Positions 57,378 through 64,000 of a DNA stretch of 64,000 nucleotides are shown in pieces. The stretch is from positions 1-64,000 of the forward strand of contig CAIQKM010000136.1 in assembly GCA_903872345.1 (NCBI GenBank). The letters run 5' to 3'. The translations under genes and the position numbers were made by a program. Position 1 is the first letter of the stretch. The number at the start of each line of letters is the position of its first letter. The notes beneath the pieces are model-generated. The model was not told where the DNA came from. It saw only the letters and a program-made list of their open reading frames with translations, and searched no databases. This DNA comes from an uncultured Verrucomicrobia subdivision 3 bacterium (lineage in GTDB: Bacteria > Verrucomicrobiota > Verrucomicrobiia > Limisphaerales > UBA11358).

Positions 57378-60002
57378 ATGAGAATATTTTTTTGTCGCCG
57401 ATTGCCGGTTCTGTTGCTCCTTGTTCTCGCCGGGGTTGATGGAGTTCAGGCGGCGGAGACCCTCCGGCAAACCATTAACCTGAATCGCGAATGGAAATTC
57501 ACGTTGGGCGATCCAACGGCCTCGGCCAGCGTGTTCGATGATGCGGCATGGTTGGACGTGGGGCTGCCGCATTCTTTCTCCATGCCGTACTTCGCTTCGT
57601 CCAAGTTTTACGAGGGCTATGGCTGGTATCGCAAGCATTTCACCGTGCCGGCCGGGTGGCAGGGCAAAACGATCACGCTGGAATTTGACGGCGTCTTTCA
57701 GGTGGCCGAGCTCTTCGTGAATGGCGAACGCATCGGCGAGCATCGGGGCGGTTACACCGGCTTCGTTTTCGACATTACCAAGGCCGTGAAAAAGGGTGAT
57801 AACGTGGTGGCCGTGCGGGTGAACAATCGCTGGAGCGCCCGTCTGGCTCCGCGCGCCGGGGAACACACGTTCAGCGGCGGTATTTACCGGGACGTGCGGC
57901 TGGTGGCCACCGCACCGTTGCACGTCGCTTGGTACGGCACCTTTGTGACCACTCCGCAGGTTTCCCGCGAATCGGGCACGGTGAAAGTGCAAACCGAAGT
58001 GGCCAACGATGCCGATTCCGCCAAAATCGCCACAGTGCAAACCCGCGTTTGCGATGCGACCGGCACTTGTGTGGCAAAAATGGAATCCGCCCTGACCGTG
58101 CCGGCCCATGCCACCTTGGTCTTTGACCAGACCAGTCAGCCGGTTGAGAATCCGAAGCTGTGGCATCCGGACCATCCCTATTTGTACTCCGTCCGCACCA
58201 CCGTGCTGGAGTGGCCGAAACACCCCTTCGATGAGGCCTTACGTCCGGTGGATGACTTCACCTCGCCACTGGGATTTCGCTGGTTCAAATTCACGGCGGA
58301 CCAGGGGTTCTTTCTGAACGGGGAGCACTATTATTTCAAAGGCGCCAACGTCCATCAGGATCATGCCGGCTGGGGGGATGCGGTGGCGGACAGCGGGTTT
58401 TATCGCGATGTGAAGCTGGTTCGCGACGCCGGGTTTGATTTCATTCGCGGCTCGCATTATCCCCATGCCCCGGCGTTCGCCGCCGCCTGTGACGATCTGG
58501 GCGTGTTGTTCTGGTCGGAAAATTGTTTCTGGGGCTCGGGCGGTTTCCGGTCGGAGGGCAATTTCAAAACCAGCGGCGCCTATCCTTTGCATGCGGCCGA
58601 TGAATCGGAATTTCAGCAAAGCGTTCGCAACAGTTTGCGCGATGAGATCCGCATCAACCGCAACCATCCCAGCATCATCGTCTGGAGCATGGACAACGAA
58701 GTTTTTTTCACCGCCGGCGAGACGATGCCCAAAGTGCGGGAGTTTTTGAAAGAACTGGTGGCGTACACGCATGAACTCGATCCCACGCGACCGGCGGGGA
58801 TTGGCGGTTGCCAGCGCGGCGAAATTGACCGGCTGGGCGATGTGGCCGGCTACAATGGCGATGGGGCGCGGCTGTTTTTGAATCCCGGCATTCCCAGCGT
58901 GGTGACGGAATACGGGTCCACCATGGGGGATCGTCCGGGCAAGTACGAGCCGGGTTGGAATGAGTTGCTCACGGCCCCGGGCTTGGACCGGACCCAGCAA
59001 TATCCGTGGCGTTTCCCGTGGCGCAGCGGCGAATCGCTGTGGTGCGCGTTTGATCACGGGAGCATTGCCGGTCGCAAGTTCGGCTCCATGGGCATGATTG
59101 ATTATTTCCGACTGCCGAAGCGTCAATACTACTGGTATCGCAACGAATACAAACACATCCCGCCGCCGGTCTGGCCTGGCAATGGCATTCCGGCGGGGCT
59201 TTCCCTGACGGCGGATAAAACGACGCTGCAATCCGTGGACGGCACGGATGACGCACAACTGATGGTTGGCATTGTGGATCGCAATGGCGTTGCCCTCAGC
59301 AACTGCGCACCGGTGACGTTGACCGTTGAAACGGGTCCCGGCGAATTCCCGACCGGCCCCAGCATCACCTTTGCCCCGGATTCGGACATTGCGATTCGCG
59401 ACGGTCTGGCGGCCATTGAATTCCGCTCCTACTACGCGGGCAAAACAGTTATTCGCGCCACTTCGCCGGGCTTGCGGGACGCTACGATCCAAATCAGCTC
59501 GCTCGGCAAACCCCGGTTCATTCCGGGCCAGACACCGGCGGTTAAGCCGCGTCCGTATGTGGCCTTTACCGGGGCCACCGCCGGTGCGGCCGCATCGTTC
59601 GGTCTGGAAAACCCCACCCGCGCCAGCAGTGAAGCGCCCGGTCACAGCGGCCGGCTGGCCAACGACGGCAATGCCGCCACCTGTTGGCAGGCGGCTTCGG
59701 GCGATACCCAAGCCTGGTGGCGCGTGGATTTGGAGCGCTTGGTGACCGTCACGCAGGCCCGGCTGACATTCCCCACCGAAGGCAACTGGCGGTATAAGAT
59801 TGAAATCTCGGATGACGGCAATTCCGGCTGGAAACCGGTGGCGGATGAATCCGGGGAGGTGAATGCGGATCGCATTCGCGTGGATAATGTTGCCACCGGG
59901 GTCGCCGGGCGATTTCTGCGCGTGACCTTCACCGGTCTGCCCGCCGGTCAGTCCGCCGCGCTCGCCGAGGTCGAGGTATTGGGCCGGTTGGCGGCTCAAT
60001 GA
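57378..60002 (+). CDS. GH2-family glycosidase (beta-galactosidase type) with C-terminal discoidin domain
   Basis: The protein has 874 residues with a signal peptide ending GVQA-A. The sugar-binding jelly roll (about 30-185) includes WYRKHFTVPAGW and FVNGERIGEHRGGYTGF. An Ig-like domain follows (190-300), then the TIM barrel (310-600). Likely acid/base is Glu441 in WSMDNEVFF, and the nucleophile is Glu511 in VVTEYGS. An Ig-like domain (about 620-715) and a C-terminal F5/8 type C domain (ARATRAS-type start, LANDGNAATCWQAASGD, FTGLPAGQSAALAEVEVLG) end the chain. GH2 covers beta-galactosidase, glucuronidase and mannosidase activity. The general layout is nearest to secreted beta-galactosidases, but substrate choice cannot be fixed. 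It is followed by SGNH esterases. Confidence 0.88.
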   Translation: MRIFFCRRLPVLLLLVLAGVDGVQAAETLRQTINLNREWKFTLGDPTASASVFDDAAWLDVGLPHSFSMPYFASSKFYEGYGWYRKHFTVPAGWQGKTITLEFDGVFQVAELFVNGERIGEHRGGYTGFVFDITKAVKKGDNVVAVRVNNRWSARLAPRAGEHTFSGGIYRDVRLVATAPLHVAWYGTFVTTPQVSRESGTVKVQTEVANDADSAKIATVQTRVCDATGTCVAKMESALTVPAHATLVFDQTSQPVENPKLWHPDHPYLYSVRTTVLEWPKHPFDEALRPVDDFTSPLGFRWFKFTADQGFFLNGEHYYFKGANVHQDHAGWGDAVADSGFYRDVKLVRDAGFDFIRGSHYPHAPAFAAACDDLGVLFWSENCFWGSGGFRSEGNFKTSGAYPLHAADESEFQQSVRNSLRDEIRINRNHPSIIVWSMDNEVFFTAGETMPKVREFLKELVAYTHELDPTRPAGIGGCQRGEIDRLGDVAGYNGDGARLFLNPGIPSVVTEYGSTMGDRPGKYEPGWNELLTAPGLDRTQQYPWRFPWRSGESLWCAFDHGSIAGRKFGSMGMIDYFRLPKRQYYWYRNEYKHIPPPVWPGNGIPAGLSLTADKTTLQSVDGTDDAQLMVGIVDRNGVALSNCAPVTLTVETGPGEFPTGPSITFAPDSDIAIRDGLAAIEFRSYYAGKTVIRATSPGLRDATIQISSLGKPRFIPGQTPAVKPRPYVAFTGATAGAAASFGLENPTRASSEAPGHSGRLANDGNAATCWQAASGDTQAWWRVDLERLVTVTQARLTFPTEGNWRYKIEISDDGNSGWKPVADESGEVNADRIRVDNVATGVAGRFLRVTFTGLPAGQSAALAEVEVLGRLAAQ

Positions 60003-60105
60003 GCCAATTGCGGGACGCCGCCCGGCCCCGCAAAAATTCACGCCCCGCACTTGCCGAAACCAAATCATTGGTTAGCATGACTGCATTCAGTCATTTGGGA
60101 AAATT

Positions 60106-61719
60106 ATGATACGGGTCTGTCATATTGCCGTTGGTCGCATCGCGTTTCTCGCGGTGTTTCTTTTTGCCGTTGCGAATTGCCCCGCCGGCGGTGCCGTTCG
60201 TGTCGCCTGTGTCGGGGATAGCATTACCTACGGCTCCCGGCTGCAGGACCGGACGAACAACGCCTATCCCGTCCGGCTGGGCCACTGGCTGGGAACGGAT
60301 TATGACGTGCGCAACTTTGGCGTGAGCGGCGCCACCTTGCTGCATCAGGCGAATAAGCCCTATTTCAAGGAATCCGCCTATGCCAATGCCCTGGCATTTC
60401 ATCCGGATATTCTGGTCATCAATCTCGGTGCGAACGACAGCAAACATCCCGGCGATGGCAGTCTGGACGCCACCAACGCCGTCGATAACTGGCAGTATCA
60501 CGCCAGCTATGTCGGGGATTATGAGGAAATGATCGCCGCGTTCCGCCAGCGCAACCCGGCGGTGAAAGTGTTTGTTTGTTTTCCCACGCCGGATTTTCCC
60601 GGCCGCTGGGGCATCAATGACCGGACCATCCTCGAAGAAATGATTCCGCTTATCCGCACGGTGGCGGCGGACACCCGGGCAACCATCATTGATCTCCATG
60701 CCGCCCTGACCAACCAGCCCGGACTGTTTTCGGACACCGTCCATCCCAATGACGCCGGCGCGAAGGTGATGGCGGCGGCGATCTATCGGTCATTGACCGG
60801 CGAACCGCCGCCGGACGCGCCGGCCCCGGTGGCCGACCTGCTGTTGAACCGGCGCGTGCTCTGGCTGGGCGACAGCATTACGCAGGACGGCAAATACGTG
60901 TCCTTCGTACAATACTATCTGGAAAAAAAGTATCCGGCCGCGAAGTTTGATTTTATCAGCATCGGGCTGGCCAGCGAGACGGTGTCGGGACTGTCGGAGC
61001 GGGCGCATCCGTTTCCGCGTCCCTGTGTCTTTGAACGCTTGCAACGCGCCTTGGACGCCACGAAGCCGGCGACCGTCATTGCCTGCTATGGCATGAACGA
61101 CGGCATTTATCATCCGTCCAGCCCGGAGCGGATGCAGGCGTTTCAGGCGGGCATCCACCGGCTCAGCCACGCCGTTCAGGCGGCCGGGGCGCAGTTGATT
61201 TTACTGACGCCACCACCCTTTGATCCCTTGCCGGTGAAGGGAGTGGTGCCGGCGAATGCGCCCGATTTTAGTTTTATGCATCCTTACACCAACTACGATT
61301 CCGTGCTGACGGAATATGCCGCGTGGGAGCGGGCGCTGCCGGTGGCGGAGGCGCGTCTGGTGGTGGATTTGCATGCACCGCTGGCGGATTATCTGGGTAT
61401 TCAGCGGGCGCAAAATCCCCGGTTCAGCTTCACCAAGGACGGCATTCATCCGGCCGCGTCGGGTCATTTGTTGATGGCCCGGACCATCCTGACGGCCTTG
61501 GGGGTGGCGACGGACACCGGTGATTTGGACGACACCTTGAAGACGGTGGAAGCGGATCCGCTGTTTCCATTGGTCCGGTCGGAGCGCGAGCTGCGTTCCG
61601 GCGGGTGGCTGGCTTATGTTGGCTATACTCGGGACAAAACGGTCAAATCAACCTCGGTCACGGATGTCGAACAATCCGTTGCTGATTTGCAGGCGCAAGC
61701 GGACAAATTGCGCCGCTGA
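60106..61719 (+). CDS. Secreted tandem SGNH/GDSL hydrolase (two catalytic domains)
   Basis: The protein has 537 residues with a signal peptide ending CPAGG. Domain 1 (about 30-235) has VACVGDSITYG (Ser39), GVSGATL, LGANDSKHP and DTVHPNDAG. Domain 2 (about 250-475) has VLWLGDSITQDG (Ser257), ACYGMNDGIYHP and KDGIHPAASGH. Both keep the Ser, Gly, Asn and Asp-x-x-His blocks, so both should be active. A C-terminal tail of about 50 residues is helical. SGNH enzymes of this kind remove acetyl groups from plant or microbial polysaccharides, which would clear the way for the neighbouring glycosidases. Two intact copies in one chain are less common. A GGGAAA precedes the ATG by a few bases. Confidence 0.85.
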   Translation: MIRVCHIAVGRIAFLAVFLFAVANCPAGGAVRVACVGDSITYGSRLQDRTNNAYPVRLGHWLGTDYDVRNFGVSGATLLHQANKPYFKESAYANALAFHPDILVINLGANDSKHPGDGSLDATNAVDNWQYHASYVGDYEEMIAAFRQRNPAVKVFVCFPTPDFPGRWGINDRTILEEMIPLIRTVAADTRATIIDLHAALTNQPGLFSDTVHPNDAGAKVMAAAIYRSLTGEPPPDAPAPVADLLLNRRVLWLGDSITQDGKYVSFVQYYLEKKYPAAKFDFISIGLASETVSGLSERAHPFPRPCVFERLQRALDATKPATVIACYGMNDGIYHPSSPERMQAFQAGIHRLSHAVQAAGAQLILLTPPPFDPLPVKGVVPANAPDFSFMHPYTNYDSVLTEYAAWERALPVAEARLVVDLHAPLADYLGIQRAQNPRFSFTKDGIHPAASGHLLMARTILTALGVATDTGDLDDTLKTVEADPLFPLVRSERELRSGGWLAYVGYTRDKTVKSTSVTDVEQSVADLQAQADKLRR

Positions 61720-61733
61720 TATATTGCAAACTT

Positions 61734-62558
61734 ATGAAGCGTCCGGGGGTTGCCAATGGCTTGACTGCGGTGCTGGCAGTGATGCTGGCAGCGAGTGCCA
61801 TGGCTGCGCCAGACGGACTGCATGCGGTGCCGTCTGCCCCCAGTCCGGGGACACAGGCGGTTAAGCCCGGCTGGCTGCCGCCCATTTTTTTGACCGGGGA
61901 GCGGATTGTGTTTCAGGGGGATGTGACGATCGATGGCGCGCGCTGGCACACCTTTGATTTGAAGGAGCCCATCTGGCAGGATTATGCCTACATCCTTGCC
62001 GCCGGGTTTGGCGCCGCTTATCCCGAAAAGGGGTTGGTGTTTATCAACCGGACGATCCAGGGTGACGATATTGACAGCCTGGCCGGCCGCTGGCAGCAGG
62101 ACACGCTGGCCTTGAAGCCGGATGTGATCAGCATTTCGATCGGGGTCAATGATCTGCGATCCGGCATTGCCCATGGCCGGCCGACCGTGGCCAGTCATTT
62201 TGAGGAAGCGTATGATGATTTGCTCGCCGGCACCGTCCGGGCCAATCCCCACGTGAAACTGATTCTCTGTTCGCCCTTTGTGCTGCCGAGCAAATACACC
62301 ACCCCGCATTGGGATGAGTGGATGGACCTGATCCGGCAGGTGGAGGGAGTAGTGGATAAATTGGGGGCAAAGTACCATGCGCCCGTGGTTCATTTTCAAA
62401 AACTGTTCCACTGGGATTCCCCGGTGGCCGGGCCGGTTAAAAAGGAGCTGAAAGTCAAATTTCCGACCTATGCCGAACATAGCCGGATGGCCGATGAATG
62501 GATCAGGGCTTATCAAAATTTTTACGGGCCGCCGGTGAAAATGGACGGGAATAAATAG
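61734..62558 (+). CDS. SGNH-hydrolase-like protein lacking catalytic Ser and His (probable pseudoenzyme)
   Basis: The protein has 274 residues with a signal peptide ending ASAMA-A. It starts 14 bases after the double SGNH gene, probably in one transcript. The fold is recognisable: GERIVFQGD, FINRTIQGDD, RWQQDTLALKPDVISISIGVND and a closing PTYAEHSRMADEWI helix. Block I reads GDVTIDG, with Val64 where GDSITDG has the nucleophile Ser. Block V reads KVKFPTYA, with Phe243 and Lys240 where DGxHP has His and Asp. The Asn of block III is kept. No frameshift explains this. It may be a binding protein or regulator, or it may use another nucleophile; the reading frame is intact, which argues against recent decay. 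Confidence 0.75.
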   Translation: MKRPGVANGLTAVLAVMLAASAMAAPDGLHAVPSAPSPGTQAVKPGWLPPIFLTGERIVFQGDVTIDGARWHTFDLKEPIWQDYAYILAAGFGAAYPEKGLVFINRTIQGDDIDSLAGRWQQDTLALKPDVISISIGVNDLRSGIAHGRPTVASHFEEAYDDLLAGTVRANPHVKLILCSPFVLPSKYTTPHWDEWMDLIRQVEGVVDKLGAKYHAPVVHFQKLFHWDSPVAGPVKKELKVKFPTYAEHSRMADEWIRAYQNFYGPPVKMDGNK

Positions 62559-62941
62559 ACGGCGGGCAAAGTAAGTTTGAGATGTTTGAAATAATCATCC
62601 GGCTTAATATGCCATGGCATGCCGGGTGTTGGCAGACGGCCACCAAACTGGCGATGCGGGACAAGCGCGCGGCGTAGCGGGCCATATTTGTTCCCGGATT
62701 TTTTGCGGGAGACGGACGATTTTGCCGATGCGGCTCATAGGTTAAGCGAGGGTGGAGGGTTGAGGTTGGAATGGGACGGAGAGGACAGAGAGACAAATAT
62801 GCACCACCGGCCTGAGCGGGGCTGTATGGAAAACGGGCGCGGGAGCCGCCGGGCTAGAAGCGCCGGCTCTACGGCAGGCAGGATGCCCGCCGCCACGGGG
62901 AACAGGTGCGCGCCGGAGGCGCGGTTGTGCGGGCGGAGCTC
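62559..62941. other. Intergenic region between convergent genes
   Basis: This 383-base stretch lies between the SGNH-like gene and the convergent esterase gene. A 114-codon plus-strand frame (62619-62963) has arginine-rich, low-complexity content and no family signature. Near 62850-62960 there is GC-rich sequence with GGCAGGCAGGATGCCCGCC, a partly self-complementary stretch. No clear terminator was seen. Confidence 0.4.
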
Positions 62942-63844
62942 CTACGGAGCCGGGGCGGGCTGAAGGAGATGCCGGTTGAAGAAGGCGTAAATCTTTTTTG
63001 CGGCGGCCGGCGGGGCAATGATGCCGTGGCCTTGGTGGGGGATGATTTCAAGCTGCGATTCCACGCCGGCCTGCTGGAGCGCTGCGTAGAAAATCCGGCT
63101 TTGATCGGGAGGAACCAGGGTGTCGGCTGCGCCGTGCAGGAGAAAGACGGGGGCGCAGGTTTTATCCACGTAGGTGAGGGGGCTGGCGGCGTTGGCTTTG
63201 GCCACATTGGAATCCACGGCGCCGCCGATTAATTTGGCTACGTCGCCGTTGGGATTGGTTCGGAAGGCGGGATTGGTTACCAGGCGGTTGAGGTCGGTTG
63301 GCGGGTAGAAGGCGCAGACGCATTGGACGGCGCTGGAACGGTCATTGTTGCCGCCGACGGTGCCTTCCAAGGCCGGATTATCATGCACGGTGGCGAGCAG
63401 CAGGGCGAGGTGGCCGCCGGCGGAGGCGCCAAAGATGCCAATATGATCGGCGTCCAAATGGTATTGGTCCGCGTGGGCGCGCAGCCAGCGGATGGCGCCT
63501 TTGCAGTCGTGCAATTGGGCGGGGAAGGGGGCGGTTTGGGTGAGCCGGTAATCGAGGCTCACAATGGCAAGATTGTGGGCGGCCATGAAACCGATGGGGC
63601 AGGGATTCTTGCTGCCGCTGTTCCAAGCGCCGCCGTGAATCCAGACCACGACCGGCAGTTTGCCGGTCGGCTGGCCGGGTTCGTACAGGTCCAAGTGCAG
63701 CGGGGCGCCATCCACTTGGGCGTAAGTGAGATTTCGTTCCACCTTAACACTGACGGGCAGGCTGGCGGAACAACCGCCGAGGGCGGCGAGCAGAAAGGCG
63801 CAACTGAGGAGGCCGAGGCGATGAATGATTTGGTGGCGGGTCAT
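62942..63844 (-). CDS. Alpha/beta-hydrolase lipoprotein (carboxylesterase, BD-FAE type)
   Basis: The ATG at 63844 gives 300 residues. It starts MTRHQIIHRLGLLSC and has a lipobox LAALGGC (Cys25), so it should be lipid-anchored; the nine codons before it in frame are less likely. The oxyanion motif is VVVWIHGGAWNSG, the nucleophile elbow GIFGASAGGH, the acid FLLHGAADTLVPPDQS, and the His is in PHQGHGI. This is the layout of acetyl- and feruloyl-esterase-like enzymes, often linked to polysaccharide breakdown. The ATG overlaps the stop codon of an upstream gene (ATGA), so the two are probably translated together. It converges with the SGNH genes and may contribute deacylation of the same polymer. 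Confidence 0.88.
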   Translation of the reverse strand: MTRHQIIHRLGLLSCAFLLAALGGCSASLPVSVKVERNLTYAQVDGAPLHLDLYEPGQPTGKLPVVVWIHGGAWNSGSKNPCPIGFMAAHNLAIVSLDYRLTQTAPFPAQLHDCKGAIRWLRAHADQYHLDADHIGIFGASAGGHLALLLATVHDNPALEGTVGGNNDRSSAVQCVCAFYPPTDLNRLVTNPAFRTNPNGDVAKLIGGAVDSNVAKANAASPLTYVDKTCAPVFLLHGAADTLVPPDQSRIFYAALQQAGVESQLEIIPHQGHGIIAPPAAAKKIYAFFNRHLLQPAPAP

Positions 63845-64000
63845 AGGGTGTCGGGAATGGGGTGCGGCCAACTGGCCAGGGCGGCGAGGGCGAATTTCCG
63901 GGCATCAGCGTCATCCTGATCCACGGGCGTGAGCCGTTGGCAGGTTTCCAATTCCTGATGGGCCAAGTCATTTTCACCGGCGGCGGCATAGGCCCGGAAC
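63841..64000 (-). CDS. C-terminal end of an unidentified, possibly TPR-like protein (5' part outside window)
   Basis: A frame with no stop runs from the window edge to a TGA at 63843-63841 that overlaps the esterase start by four bases (ATGA). That coupling and the uninterrupted 52 codons support a real gene. The visible end, with FRAYAAAGENDLAHQELET and ARKFALAALASWPHP, is alanine- and leucine-rich and probably helical. It resembles the last helices of a tetratricopeptide repeat, but the family cannot be fixed from this length. Confidence 0.55.
   Translation of the reverse strand, partial: FRAYAAAGENDLAHQELETCQRLTPVDQDDADARKFALAALASWPHPIPDTL

Noticed and set aside
58239-60068. 609-codon minus-strand frame opposite GH2
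   Set aside because: The plus frame carries both GH2 catalytic Glu motifs and an F5/8C domain; the minus frame has none.
62619-62963. 114-codon plus-strand frame in the last intergenic region
   Set aside because: It overlaps the 3' end of the esterase on the other strand, has Arg/Gly low-complexity content and shows no ribosome binding site or family motif.

Overview
The window looks like chromosomal DNA of a free-living, polysaccharide-degrading Verrucomicrobiota bacterium, probably of the Pedosphaera/Limisphaerales type. This is inferred from gene content, since no rRNA or other marker was available. The pointers are prepilin-type proteins with an H-x9-DG motif, giant secreted proteins built from autotransporter-associated beta-strand repeats and Ig-like modules, many secreted glycoside hydrolases without SusC/SusD or TonB genes, GC-rich DNA and few clear Shine-Dalgarno sites. 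No mobile element, CRISPR array, tRNA or rRNA was seen.

Layout. A truncated pseudopilin gene (minus, 1-195) faces a 2510-residue passenger-repeat protein (751-8283). Next come a 2325-residue metzincin-type surface protein (8651-15628) and two related giant proteins (15951-20816 and 21240-26216). A complete pseudopilin (26326-27213) follows. A carbohydrate block then holds a GH78 rhamnosidase with C-terminal binding modules (27329-32578), an (alpha/alpha)6-type glycosidase candidate (32594-34981), a NarL-type two-component pair (35106-37308), a GH18-like modular protein (37571-40498), a second GH78 (40517-43465) and two GH92 mannosidases (43677-45968 and 46015-50115). The second GH92 is fused to malectin-like and metallopeptidase-like domains. 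Two housekeeping genes, rdgB (50186-50836, minus) and secA (53039-56140, minus), flank a GH27 alpha-galactosidase (50911-52965). After a repeat-rich 1.2 kb spacer come a GH2 enzyme, a double SGNH esterase, a probably inactive SGNH protein, and, on the minus strand, a lipoprotein esterase with a truncated upstream partner.

How it fits together. Rhamnosidases, mannosidases, alpha- and beta-galactosidase candidates, a GH18-like enzyme and esterases together suggest outside-the-cell breakdown of a branched, acetylated, rhamnose-, galactose- and mannose-containing glycan or glycoprotein. The histidine kinase carries a periplasmic domain resembling a binding module of the neighbouring GH78, so it may sense the same sugars. 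A conserved intergenic element with a CACC-N6-GGTG core precedes four of the giant secreted proteins, one copy directly after the response regulator gene.

The most novel content is a 180-200 residue module, here called the YGGW module, present in 15 copies across five secreted proteins. It is always found with a C-terminal module ending in an F/Y-F/Y-R-L motif. Together with the shared promoter element these could be one uncharacterised surface-glycan capture and export system.
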